Shown piece after piece: positions 7,900 to 16,286 of a stretch of 46,291 nt of DNA. The stretch covers positions 1 through 46,291 of the forward strand of contig JAAFKE010000030.1 of NCBI GenBank assembly GCA_013298215.1, given 5' to 3'. The notes under the pieces are model-generated. The model had not been told where the DNA came from, made no database searches, and saw nothing but the letters and a program-made list of their open reading frames with translations. The number at the start of each line of letters is the position of its first letter. The first letter of the stretch is position 1. The stretch comes from Cytophagales bacterium (GTDB taxonomy: Bacteria > Bacteroidota > Bacteroidia > Cytophagales > Spirosomataceae). Position numbers and translations under genes: made by a program.

Positions 7900-8631
7900 T
7901 TAAGATTTGCCAGCCCCCAGGTATGCCTTTCGCACGTCGGGGTTTGTGATGAGTTCTTTGCCCGTACCCGTTAAACTGATGCGGCCCTGCTCTACAACGT
8001 AGGCGCGATTGGCTACTTCTAAGGCGCGGTATGCCAGTTGTTCGACCAAAAAAATGGTCATGTCGCCGCGTTGTTTGATGCTCTCGATGAGCTTAAAAAC
8101 CTCGTCAATAATAACGGGGGCAAGGCCCATCGAGGGTTCGTCGAGCAACAGCAGTTTGGGTTTCGAGACCAACGCCCTACCCAGGGCCAGCATCTGCTGT
8201 TCGCCGCCAGAGAGTGTGCCAGATTGCTGGTTTTGGCGTTCTTTTAGCCTTGGAAAAATGGTGTAGATGTGGTCTATGTCAGACATTACCTGTTTTTTTT
8301 CGCCCTTACGAACTCTCAAATAGGCACCCAAGAGCAAATTGTCTTTGACCGACATGGACGCAAAGACCTTTCGGCCTTCGGGAACGTGCGAAATGCCAAG
8401 GGCTGCCACGGCATGGGCGGGAATTTTACTGATTGATTTTCCGTGCAAAAGTACGTCGCCAGATGCTGCACTGAGTAGCCCCGAGATGGTGTTCATGGTG
8501 GTGGTCTTGCCAGCACCGTTGCTACCGATCACAGCCACCAGTTCGCCCTCGTGTACATCCAACGAAATACCTTTTAGGGCAGTAACTTTGCCGTAATTGA
8601 CCACTAAATCTTTTATTTCGAGTACCTTCAT
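7900..8631 (-). CDS. livF: LIV-type ABC transporter ATPase, LivF
   Basis: A 243-residue ABC ATPase of the hydrophobic/branched-chain amino acid (HAAT) importer family. Visible motifs are Walker A G-S-N-G-A-G-K-T-T (36-44), signature L-S-G-G-E-Q-Q (about 140), Walker B L-L-L-L-D-E-P (about 157) and a switch His in F-L-V-E-Q. The LivF-type hallmarks S-H-V-P-E-G-R and D-E-P-S-M-G-L-A-P-V-I are present. It should pair with the LivG-like domain of the fusion gene 19 bases upstream. The importer probably carries a branched-chain or other hydrophobic amino acid, or an amide or urea-like compound; the sequence does not decide. Confidence 0.92.
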   Translation of the reverse strand: MKVLEIKDLVVNYGKVTALKGISLDVHEGELVAVIGSNGAGKTTTMNTISGLLSAASGDVLLHGKSISKIPAHAVAALGISHVPEGRKVFASMSVKDNLLLGAYLRVRKGEKKQVMSDIDHIYTIFPRLKERQNQQSGTLSGGEQQMLALGRALVSKPKLLLLDEPSMGLAPVIIDEVFKLIESIKQRGDMTIFLVEQLAYRALEVANRAYVVEQGRISLTGTGKELITNPDVRKAYLGAGKS

Positions 8632-8650
8632 TTTTTGGGTTCAATTGTTG

Positions 8651-10474
8651 TCAATGAAACGACGTTTCGTGGGTTCCTAAATAAGCCGTTATTACGGCTG
8701 GGTTGTTTTGGATTTGGGCGGGAGTGCCTTCGGCAATTTTTTTGCCAAAGTCCAAAACCGTCACCTCGTCCGAAACCGCCATAACCATGTCCATGTGGTG
8801 TTCTATGAGCAACACCGAAACCCCCGAGTCTTTGATTTTGCGGATCAGCACGTTGATTTTTTCGATCTCGCCCGCCGTTAGGCCAGCGGCGGGTTCGTCC
8901 AACAGAAGTAGGGCGGGATTAGAGGCCAGTGCGCGGGCAATTTCGAGCAAGCGGGCCTGTCCGTATGACAAGTTTTTGGCCTCAGTGAAGGCGCTTTCTT
9001 GCAGGCCAACAAACTGCAACCACGCAAAGGCGCGCGCCTCGGCGCGTTTTTCTTCGCGTTGGGCGTTGGGCAAATTGAAACACACCGCCGCCAAGTTTGC
9101 TTGAAAAGAATTGTGCATGCCTACCATCACATTTTGGAGGGCGGTCATGTCGCTAAACAATTGCAGATTCTGAAACGTGCGGGCAATGCCGAGCTTGGCT
9201 CTTTTGTAGGTCGATTGCCCAGCAATAGACTGGCCGAAGAGCGAAACTGCGCCGCCAGCGGGCGCATAGATACCAGTGAGCAGATTGACGGTGGTGCTCT
9301 TGCCGCTGCCGTTTGGTCCAATCAGCCCGTGGACTGTACCTTTTTTGATGCTCATATTTAGTTCGTTTACGGCCACTAAGCCGCCAAATCGCATGGTGAG
9401 GTCGGTGATTTGAACCGCCGTGTGGTTTTCTTTGGCGTTTGTGTAGTCGAACAAAACTACTTCGGCGGCTTTTTTGCTGAGGGCTTCGGCGTGGTGGCTG
9501 TCTTGCTTGGTTGCGAAGCGTTTTTTGACCAGATTTACAAAACCTGCCAGCCCCTTGGGCATAAAAAACAGCACCATCAACAGCGAAAGCCCGAAGATAA
9601 TGAGGCGGTAATCGTTGAAGTTAGAGAACAAGTCTGGAAAAATAACCATTACACTCGCTCCCAAAATATTGCCCAAAATAGACTGCACACCGCCCACAAT
9701 GAGTGCAATGAGAAACTCGACCGAGAAATTATACGAAAAAGTATTGGGTGCCACGTAGGCATCTAACTGGGAGAAAAAACCGCCCGCCAAGCCCGCAATA
9801 CCCGCCGAGATAACAAACGCCCAAATTTTGTAGTAAGATTTTGAAATGCCACACATCGAAGCCGCAACCTCACTGTATTTTATGGCCTCGAATGCCCGGC
9901 CCCAGTAGCTTTTAGTGAGGTTGCGCACGACGAACATCACCAGAACCAAAAACGGATAAACGACGTACAAAAAATTACTACCACTACACTTAATCCCAAA
10001 TACCTGCAGGGGTTCTAACGAGATACCTTTTGTGCCGTTCGTAAAAGCCTCTTGCTCGTTTATGAACGTGTAAATGAGCATTCCGTAGGCAATGGTGACA
10101 ACGGCCAAGTACGGCCCACTGAGCCGCAACGCAGGAAACCCCAGCACAAACCCAGCTATGGCGGTGAGCAGAATGCCGATGGGTAGGGCCGAAAAAAAAG
10201 ACAGGTGCGGAAACCAACTCATTGTACTGTCGGAATTGAGGTCTTGGGTGGCGGTGAGAATGCCGACGGTATAGGCTCCGATGGCAAAAAAACCAGCGTG
10301 ACCAATAGACACATCGCCGATGTAGCCCACGATCAGGTCGAGCGAAGCCACCAGCATGGCGTAAATAATGATGCGGCAAAAAACACCCTGAATGTAGTAT
10401 TGGTTGTCAATGACTTGGGGCAGGCAAAGCGGTATTAGCAGTAGGATGCCGTATATTATTTTTTTTGTTTTCAT
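8651..10474 (-). CDS. LivM-LivG fusion: ABC permease fused to ATPase
   Basis: A 607-residue protein, counted from ATG 10474; an upstream in-frame start at 10507 gives an unlikely polar extension. Residues 1 to about 320 are a LivM permease with the D-V-S-I-G-H-A-G-F-F-A-I-G-A-Y motif and multiple membrane segments ending near M-P-K-G-L-A-G. After a charged linker, about 350-607 form a LivG ATPase with Walker A G-P-N-G-S-G-K-S-T (about 385-393), signature L-S-Y-G-Q (about 500) and Walker B L-L-L-L-D-E-P (about 522). In E. coli these are two proteins. The fusion fixes a 1:1 ratio of this permease to this ATPase. It lies between livH and livF. Confidence 0.92.
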   Translation of the reverse strand: MKTKKIIYGILLLIPLCLPQVIDNQYYIQGVFCRIIIYAMLVASLDLIVGYIGDVSIGHAGFFAIGAYTVGILTATQDLNSDSTMSWFPHLSFFSALPIGILLTAIAGFVLGFPALRLSGPYLAVVTIAYGMLIYTFINEQEAFTNGTKGISLEPLQVFGIKCSGSNFLYVVYPFLVLVMFVVRNLTKSYWGRAFEAIKYSEVAASMCGISKSYYKIWAFVISAGIAGLAGGFFSQLDAYVAPNTFSYNFSVEFLIALIVGGVQSILGNILGASVMVIFPDLFSNFNDYRLIIFGLSLLMVLFFMPKGLAGFVNLVKKRFATKQDSHHAEALSKKAAEVVLFDYTNAKENHTAVQITDLTMRFGGLVAVNELNMSIKKGTVHGLIGPNGSGKSTTVNLLTGIYAPAGGAVSLFGQSIAGQSTYKRAKLGIARTFQNLQLFSDMTALQNVMVGMHNSFQANLAAVCFNLPNAQREEKRAEARAFAWLQFVGLQESAFTEAKNLSYGQARLLEIARALASNPALLLLDEPAAGLTAGEIEKINVLIRKIKDSGVSVLLIEHHMDMVMAVSDEVTVLDFGKKIAEGTPAQIQNNPAVITAYLGTHETSFH

Positions 10475-10524
10475 GCGATAAATTGTTGTGATTTTATGGA
10501 TAGCCACCTAAGTTTATCAATGAT

Positions 10525-11403
10525 TTAGACTTTTTTAATGACTGTTTTACCAAAAATTCCTGACGGTAAAAACAGTAATACTAAAATTAAAATCAAGAAA
10601 CCAGGTGCATCTTTGTAGCCCGTAGAAATGTATCGGGCGGTAAAAGCCTCGGAAAGCCCGATAATTAAGCCCCCCAACAACACGCCGTAGCCAGACTCGA
10701 GCCCCCCGATGATCGAAACTGCGTATGCCTTAACGCCCAAAACAGTACCCATCGTAGCCCCCACCATGGTGATGGGCGCAACCAAAATGCCAGCCAAACA
10801 AGCAATAACCGAGCTCAACAAAAACGAAAACAGAATAACAAACTGCTGGTTTATGCCCATAAGGCTGGCCGTATTTTTGTCCTCGCTCACGGCCACGATG
10901 GCCTTGCCGAAAATGGTATATTTCTTAAAACTCTCTACTGCCACCACAATACAAAGTGCCACAACGATAATTAATATTTCTTGGGGCAACACGCCCACAT
11001 CCATAACCCGAATGGGGGCATTGCCCAGGGGAGAGTCGAACCGAAAATCGTCGGTACTCCAAAAGACTTCGACCATGTTTTTAAGGATAATGCCGAAGGC
11101 CAAAGTAGCCAAAATCCAAGCATAATTTGATTTGGATTTCAAAGAGGGTTCGATGGAGGTCTTGTACAGGATTAGGCCCATGAGCAGGCCCACCAAAACC
11201 ACTGCCAACACCATAGCCAAAAACGGAATCTGGTTGTTTATGTACAAGATCAGGCCCACTACGCCGCCCAGCATGAGAAAGTTGCCGTGCGAAAAATTGA
11301 AACTACGGGAGGTCGAAAACGTAATGTTGTATCCAAAGGCCACCAGCGCGTAGATCATTCCCTGCGCAATGCCGCCAATGAGTAATTGTATAAATTGTTC
11401 CAT
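10525..11403 (-). CDS. livH: LIV-type ABC transporter permease, LivH
   Basis: A 292-residue integral membrane protein with about eight hydrophobic segments. The N-terminal G-G-I-A-Q-G-M-I-Y-A-L-V-A-F-G-Y, the N-F-S-H-G-N-F-L-M-L-G segment and the C-terminal K-A-Y-A-V-S-I-I-G-G-L-E-S-G-Y-G are LivH hallmarks. It forms the translocation pore with the LivM half of the next gene. It starts 74 bases after the binding-protein gene and is followed by the fusion gene after 50 bases. Confidence 0.92.
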   Translation of the reverse strand: MEQFIQLLIGGIAQGMIYALVAFGYNITFSTSRSFNFSHGNFLMLGGVVGLILYINNQIPFLAMVLAVVLVGLLMGLILYKTSIEPSLKSKSNYAWILATLAFGIILKNMVEVFWSTDDFRFDSPLGNAPIRVMDVGVLPQEILIIVVALCIVVAVESFKKYTIFGKAIVAVSEDKNTASLMGINQQFVILFSFLLSSVIACLAGILVAPITMVGATMGTVLGVKAYAVSIIGGLESGYGVLLGGLIIGLSEAFTARYISTGYKDAPGFLILILVLLFLPSGIFGKTVIKKV

Positions 11404-11477
11404 GTGGGGTTATTAAATATTTGTAGTTGTTGTTTTGCGTATTTCGAAAAACAACAACTACAAAAAAAACAAAATTG

Positions 11478-12650
11478 CTACTTGATTGGCGGCACGACTA
11501 TACCGTCTTTCACTACGCCCATCATCACGTTGGTTTCGTGGATAGCTTCGTGGTCGGTGGCCGAAAATGGTTTTTTATACGTACCCGTCACACCAGTATA
11601 GCCCTTTTTAAAGTTTTCTAAGGCCGCCTTTACCTTAGGGCCGTCGGTGCTGCCAGCTTGCTCAATGGCCATTTTAAGCAGATATACCGAGTCGTAGCCC
11701 TGGGCGGCTGCCACTGCCACTGGAATATTCTTTTCTTTATAAGTGGCCTTGTAGGCGGCCAAAAACTTGGCAGCCTTCCCGTTTACTACCCCGTTTTCGA
11801 TAAATGTCTGTGGCATGGTGGCTCCGTTGCCGTTTTTGCCCGCGTTGTTTATAAAATTGCTCATCGACAATGTCCAGCCACCGATCATGGGTACTTTCCA
11901 ACCTATTTTCTCTAAGTTGTTGGCAATGGCGGCCAGCTCTGGGCCTATGCCATAGACCAGCAGAACGTCGGCACCCGCTGCTTTGGCTTCCTGCAGCTGG
12001 GCGGTCATGTCGGTATCTTTGAGTTTGAACTTACCCACCGAGGTCGGCGTAATTTTTCTTTTGGCCAGTGCAGCCTCCATTTTGGCGCGGCCTCCTTGGC
12101 CGTAGTTCGTGTCGTCGCAGAGGAGTGCGGGTTTTTTAAACTTTCTTTTTTGGAGTGCCTCCCTCACAATCATTTCCGACTGCACATAATCGTTGGCGGC
12201 AATCCTGAATATGTAGTTGTCGGGAGTGGTAGCAAACAAATCGTTTACCTTTGCCCCAGCGGCTACGTTGATGATTTGGGGAACTTTCTTCTCGTTCGAG
12301 TACTTGGTAGAGGCATCGGCAACACCAGTATTTATGGGGCCGAGAATGGCAGATACCTCCTCTTTGAAGAGCAGCTCTTGCATAATCTGGCCCCCGCGCT
12401 CGTTTTTGGCCTCGTCGTCGCGCTCCACAAGTTCTATTTTGCGGCCCATTACGCCACCTGCCGCGTTGATTTCGGAAACTGCCAAACGCACACCATTGCG
12501 CATCGAAAGACCCATTGGAGCCGAACCGCCCGAAAATGGCCCGTAAACACCCACCTTAATGGGGTCGCCAGCGGATGGCCTGAACGATGTTGCCACCGTG
12601 ACTATAATGAGAGCTACTCCCATTAATTTTGCTAACACGTTTTTTTTCAT
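11478..12650 (-). CDS. livK: LIV-type ABC substrate-binding protein
   Basis: A 390-residue periplasmic binding protein of the Peripla_BP_6 (leucine/amide) family, counted from ATG 12650; an extension to 12740 is possible but reads as non-coding. A signal peptide (M-K-K-N-V-L-A-K-L-M-G-V-A-L...) is followed by mature I-K-V-G-V-Y-G-P-F-S-G-G, the N-G-V-R-L-A-V-S-E-I-N-A-A-G-G-V motif and G-Y-D-S-V-Y-L-L near the end. No lipobox is visible, so it is likely soluble. It is the first and probably most strongly expressed gene of the importer operon. Its leader holds a hairpin and a TAAGTTTG box. Confidence 0.9.
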   Translation of the reverse strand: MKKNVLAKLMGVALIIVTVATSFRPSAGDPIKVGVYGPFSGGSAPMGLSMRNGVRLAVSEINAAGGVMGRKIELVERDDEAKNERGGQIMQELLFKEEVSAILGPINTGVADASTKYSNEKKVPQIINVAAGAKVNDLFATTPDNYIFRIAANDYVQSEMIVREALQKRKFKKPALLCDDTNYGQGGRAKMEAALAKRKITPTSVGKFKLKDTDMTAQLQEAKAAGADVLLVYGIGPELAAIANNLEKIGWKVPMIGGWTLSMSNFINNAGKNGNGATMPQTFIENGVVNGKAAKFLAAYKATYKEKNIPVAVAAAQGYDSVYLLKMAIEQAGSTDGPKVKAALENFKKGYTGVTGTYKKPFSATDHEAIHETNVMMGVVKDGIVVPPIK

Positions 12651-12691
12651 CTTAAAAGTTAGAGTGATTAAAATATTATTTTTTAACAAGA

Positions 12692-12726
12692 GAAGCACCG
12701 TAACGCTACGCTCTACGACGTGCTTC
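12692..12726 (-). promoter_or_regulatory. Hairpin in the livK 5' leader
   Basis: GAAGCAC (12692-12698) pairs with GTGCTTC (12720-12726), and inner CGTA/TACG extends the stem past a 2-base bulge. It begins 42 bases before the livK start on the minus strand and is not followed by a pure U-run. A leader structure, an mRNA stabiliser or a protein-binding palindrome is therefore more likely than a simple terminator. Confidence 0.4.
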
Positions 12727-12737
12727 CTGACAACATA

Positions 12738-12745
12738 CAAACTTA
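12738..12745 (-). promoter_or_regulatory. TAAGTTTG -7 box for the LIV operon
   Basis: Matches TAnnTTTG on the minus strand, 88 bases upstream of the livK start, implying a leader of about 80 nt that contains the hairpin. It is 38 bases from the plus-strand box of the divergent LytS gene. Confidence 0.38.
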
Positions 12746-12783
12746 ATGGTACTAATCAATGATAAAATTGAACTTCGTTTAAT

Positions 12784-12791
12784 TAGCTTTG
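12784..12791 (+). promoter_or_regulatory. TAGCTTTG -7 box for the LytS-type kinase gene
   Basis: TAnnTTTG match on the plus strand in the shared divergent region. It would give a leader of about 150 nt to the ATG at 12947. Confidence 0.35.
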
Positions 12792-12946
12792 TTTGAAGGA
12801 TAGAATGGGTTTCTAAACTGGTGAGTTTTTTATCTCACTTTTTGGCTTATTTAGCCCACAAATCACTACGTTTAACATTATTTCTGCTATTTTATCACCT
12901 AAAATTTAGATTTTACCCGACTTCACAACCCCGACCTCTCACTTCC

Positions 12947-14110
12947 ATGCCCAGCCCGCCCAATGGCACCCTTCTCAATCATTCTGATATCCAAATGCAC
13001 TTTGTTTTTTGGGCGGCAATGGCGCTGATCCACGCCTTCGGATATAGCGTTTGGAACGGCAACAATAGCAACGATAGTTTGATACTGACCACCCTGAACC
13101 TGGCCTGTAACCCAGCATTTGCCTACCTTCACCTGTATTTTGTGTTTCCTCGGCTTTTTTTGCCCCGCAACAACCAACAGCAAGCGTCCGTAAATTATCT
13201 GATCTATGTATTTGTGCTGGTTTTTTTGGGTTTAATAAACGGCTATGTCTTTAGGTGGATGGCGCAAATGCTTTTCTGGGACGGCGTGGTTGTGCTGTCC
13301 GAACGCCAGAAAGAACTGCTCATGCCAGCCTGGAACTTTCCGAACGGAGTGTTTTCGATGCTTCTTCTGACGGGTCTTTTTTACACTTCAAAATGGTATC
13401 ACAGCAGCAAGCTCCTCCAAACGGCCAATACCAACCTGACGTTGCAAAACAAATCTTTGGCAATAGAGACAGATTTGATTGAGCGAGACTACTCGTTTTT
13501 GCAGATGAAACAAGAAAAGGAACTGTATGAGTTTTATGCCCTACGCTGGCGAATAAATCCACACTTTCTGCTCGGCGAACTCAATAATCTCTACAATATA
13601 CTCTTGCTCAAAGAAATGAGCATGGCGGTGGAGATAACCGAAAAATTGTCGGAACTGATGCGCTATATTCTCTACAAGTGCGACAAGGATAAGGTGCTGC
13701 TCACGGAGGAGGTTCAGTTTTTGGTGGATTACATCGCCCTAAAAAAAATGAAATACGACCACGAAGACGACCTGACAATTGACTGGCAGGTGAACGACTT
13801 TGACCCAGCCCTTACGATTGCCCCCATGATTTTGATTGTCTTCGTAGAAAACGCCTTCAAGCACGGCATCGAAAGGAGCTTAGACCAGCGCTGGGCTAAG
13901 TTTCAGATTTCGGTTGAAGACAACGAACTAAGCATGGTTGTTGCCAACAACCAACCCGCCAAACACAAAACCACCTACCAGCAACCCGAACAAATAGGTA
14001 TTTTGAATGTGCGTAAGCGTCTGAAATTAGTGTACGAAAATAACCACCAACTGCTACTCAACAGCGAGGCTGATGTTTTTGAGGTGCAACTGAAAATGAA
14101 ACTGAGATAA
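12947..14110 (+). CDS. LytS/YehU-type sensor histidine kinase
   Basis: A 387-residue membrane kinase. The chosen start, ATG 12947, gives M-P-S-P-P-N; an in-frame GTG at 12821 adds a poorly conserved-looking extension. Hydrophobic segments lie at about 17-35, 45-70, 83-108 and 133-148, then a coiled-coil-like stretch (155-195). The His_kinase domain carries the phospho-acceptor at His206 in R-I-N-P-H-F-L-L-G-E-L-N; the family normally has N-P-H-F-L-F-N-x-L-N. The ATPase N-box reads V-E-N-A-F-K-H-G-I and the G-box I-G-I-L-N-V-R-K-R-L. It pairs with the LytTR regulator 100 bases downstream. It may sense the substrate of the divergent importer, but that is inference. Confidence 0.88.
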   Translation: MPSPPNGTLLNHSDIQMHFVFWAAMALIHAFGYSVWNGNNSNDSLILTTLNLACNPAFAYLHLYFVFPRLFLPRNNQQQASVNYLIYVFVLVFLGLINGYVFRWMAQMLFWDGVVVLSERQKELLMPAWNFPNGVFSMLLLTGLFYTSKWYHSSKLLQTANTNLTLQNKSLAIETDLIERDYSFLQMKQEKELYEFYALRWRINPHFLLGELNNLYNILLLKEMSMAVEITEKLSELMRYILYKCDKDKVLLTEEVQFLVDYIALKKMKYDHEDDLTIDWQVNDFDPALTIAPMILIVFVENAFKHGIERSLDQRWAKFQISVEDNELSMVVANNQPAKHKTTYQQPEQIGILNVRKRLKLVYENNHQLLLNSEADVFEVQLKMKLR

Positions 14111-14164
14111 TTGTTTTGACTGGCAACACCGACAAATACGCAAATATAGAGCAGCCGAGTCATT

Positions 14165-14172
14165 TAGTTTTG
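14165..14172 (+). promoter_or_regulatory. TAGTTTTG -7 box before the LytTR regulator
   Basis: TAnnTTTG match 38 bases before ATG 14211. It suggests the regulator may have its own promoter as well as read-through from the kinase gene. Confidence 0.35.
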
Positions 14173-14210
14173 CCTTTAAAGTGTTCATAATAAGATAAAC
14201 ACCAACAAAA

Positions 14211-14966
14211 ATGACCAATAAGTTACTGAAATGTCTGATTGTGGAAGACGAAAAACCCGCCCAGCGCGTACTCAAAAGACTCATTGACGAACACCCCGAT
14301 TTGATTTTTGAGGGCGTTTGCGATAATGCCATCGAGGCCAGTAGGTTTTTAGACAGTAGTAAGATTGATCTAATGTTTCTGGACGTTGAGTTGAAGGGAA
14401 GCATTGATGGGCTTGATTTTCTGCGAATTCGTAAAAATTATATTCCTGCCGTGATCGTTACCTCGGTGCGGTCGGAGCGAGCCATTGAGGGTTTTGAATT
14501 GGACGTGACCCATTTCTTGGAAAAACCCCTAACACCCGAAAAATTTAACAGGGCGGTTCAGAAAGTACTAAAATTAGGGAGACACCAACCCCAAAGCGTG
14601 TCGATAGAACCGAAACCAGCCCACCACCACATTTTGGTGAAGGTTCTGAGCGCGAGAAACGAAAATTTGCAGAAGAAAATCGCCTACGATGACATTATTT
14701 ACGCCGAAACGGACGTAACCAAAAAGGGGGCAATCAAAATTTGGACGCTCTCAGACGGGCATTTCTTATCGACATGTGCCTATATTTTAGACGACTTCGA
14801 GGGCAAAACTCCGCTCATTCGCATACACCGATCGTATGTTATCAACAAAAATCAGATTGATTCGGTGTGCCGCCCAGATAAATTTTTGTACCTAAAAAAT
14901 GGGGTAAAAATCGACATCGGCGAAAAATACATGGAAAACATTAGGGCGTTTTTGGATGAGTCTTAA
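14211..14966 (+). CDS. LytTR-type response regulator
   Basis: A 251-residue cytosolic transcription regulator. The receiver domain (5-125) has acidic residues in V-E-D-E-K (11-15), phospho-acceptor Asp58 in M-F-L-D-V-E, Thr/Ser at V-T-S-V and the conserved Lys in F-L-E-K-P-L. The C-terminal half (about 145-251) is a LytTR DNA-binding domain, with the typical D-D-I-I-Y-A-E-T-D strand, I-R-I-H-R-S-Y-V-I-N-K and C-terminal E-K-Y. It is the partner of the upstream kinase. Its last 4 bases overlap the convergent MFS gene. Its targets are unknown; the divergent LIV operon is a candidate. Confidence 0.92.
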   Translation: MTNKLLKCLIVEDEKPAQRVLKRLIDEHPDLIFEGVCDNAIEASRFLDSSKIDLMFLDVELKGSIDGLDFLRIRKNYIPAVIVTSVRSERAIEGFELDVTHFLEKPLTPEKFNRAVQKVLKLGRHQPQSVSIEPKPAHHHILVKVLSARNENLQKKIAYDDIIYAETDVTKKGAIKIWTLSDGHFLSTCAYILDDFEGKTPLIRIHRSYVINKNQIDSVCRPDKFLYLKNGVKIDIGEKYMENIRAFLDES

Positions 14967-16180
14967 TCTACGTAGTCCAAATTTTTGTGGTAGGTTTCGG
15001 GGAGTAAATACGCCGAGGCAATGGCCAGAAGCATGGATAGAAAAGCAATGTAGAGTGAGTTTTGTAATAAGTTTGGTCCAAGGCTAAAAGCCGCCCACGT
15101 ATAAATCCAGAGAGCTGCACGCACAAAGTTGGTGGCAGTGATGGTGACGGTGGCACGGATATTTGTTCCAAATTGCTCGGCAGATACAGTCACAAAGACG
15201 ATCCAAAAGCCTAATCCGATGCCCATCAAAAATATTTTGAAGTAAAATCCTGACAACGACACCCCCTCTGAGTTGAGGTAGAAGCCAGTAGCCGCTGTTA
15301 AAAAAACATGAAATATAATCAGGGCCTTTCGGCGGCTGCGCAAAATCTGGGACAAATACCCGCACAAAAAATTGCCGATCGACATACCCCCGTAGCAAAA
15401 AACAACGGCCAAGCCAGCTTCCTGTGGGGCATTGACCACCCCGAACTGTTGAGCAAACTGCGGGGCTAAGTTCACTAAAATGCCGATAACAAACCACGTG
15501 GGTGCGCCGATTAATATACACTTTACGTACTTGATAAAATGCGTTCTTTGGGTGAAGAGTACCATAAAATCGCCCATTTTTGCCTGATTTTCTTGGGCAG
15601 TTCGCTGGAACATGGGGCTTTCCATGACGGCCACCCGCAACACAACCAGCCCCAGCCCCAAGCCGCCCCCAATAAAATAGGACGTTCGCCAGCCGTAATA
15701 TTGGCTGGCCACGTAGGCGGCCAAAGCTCCCCAGAAACCAACTGTTGCCACCATGAGCGTGCCGTAGCCGCGCTGTTTTTTGGGCATTATTTCGCAGATA
15801 AGCGCTACGCCTGCGCCAAGTTCGCCGGCCAAACCCACACCAGCCACAAACCGCAGCAGTTGGTATTGCCATATTTGACTCACAAAACCGTTGGCAAAAG
15901 TGGCAAAAGAATACAAAATAATAGATACAAAAAGCACCCACAGCCGCCCGCGTTTGTCGCCCATGATGCCCCAAAAAATACCGCCGAGTAGCGTGCCGAG
16001 CATTTGCAATTGAAGTAAAAATTGCCCTTCGTTGAGTAGTTTATCTGGAGAAAGCCCCAGATCGCGCAAACTTTTTTCTTTAATAATCGTAAAAAGCAAC
16101 AGGTCGTAGATGTCCACAAAGTACCCGAAAGCCACCAGCACAACGGTGAGCGAGGCGGTACTTAGCTGGTTAATTTTCAT
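14963..16180 (-). CDS. MFS transporter (metabolite/H+ symporter type)
   Basis: A 405-residue permease with about 12 hydrophobic segments. The loop 2-3 motif G-D-K-R-G-R (about 74-79) and the TM4-5 segment G-L-A-G-E-L-G-A-G-V-A-L are typical of MFS sugar/acid and MHS-like carriers, and the central loop is short. Asp in F-V-D-I-Y-D-L (TM1) fits a proton-coupled carrier of a small organic acid or similar compound. The specific substrate cannot be read. It is monocistronic, convergent with the LytTR regulator and divergent from mazG. Confidence 0.85.
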   Translation of the reverse strand: MKINQLSTASLTVVLVAFGYFVDIYDLLLFTIIKEKSLRDLGLSPDKLLNEGQFLLQLQMLGTLLGGIFWGIMGDKRGRLWVLFVSIILYSFATFANGFVSQIWQYQLLRFVAGVGLAGELGAGVALICEIMPKKQRGYGTLMVATVGFWGALAAYVASQYYGWRTSYFIGGGLGLGLVVLRVAVMESPMFQRTAQENQAKMGDFMVLFTQRTHFIKYVKCILIGAPTWFVIGILVNLAPQFAQQFGVVNAPQEAGLAVVFCYGGMSIGNFLCGYLSQILRSRRKALIIFHVFLTAATGFYLNSEGVSLSGFYFKIFLMGIGLGFWIVFVTVSAEQFGTNIRATVTITATNFVRAALWIYTWAAFSLGPNLLQNSLYIAFLSMLLAIASAYLLPETYHKNLDYVD

Positions 16181-16253
16181 TAGGAAATTGGCTAACTTGT
16201 TACATTATTGGGTGTAAAAATATGGTTTTTGGACTTAACAACATAACTATTTA

Positions 16254-16282
16254 TTGTGGATGTAGTAAATTTTGTATCTTGC
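16254..16282 (+). promoter_or_regulatory. Promoter of mazG (TTG, 18-base spacer, TATCTTGC)
   Basis: TTG (16254-16256) and TATCTTGC (16275-16282) are separated by 18 bases, close to the Bacteroidota -33/-7 layout. The box ends only 4 bases before ATG 16287, so the transcript may be leaderless. The 13-mer TATCTTGCCTGCA also occurs at 5357-5369. Confidence 0.4.
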
Positions 16283-16286
16283 CTGC

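Noticed and set aside
12821-12946. GTG start extending the LytS-type kinase by 42 residues
   Set aside because: The extension does not resemble the family, and ATG 12947 precedes the first membrane segment directly.
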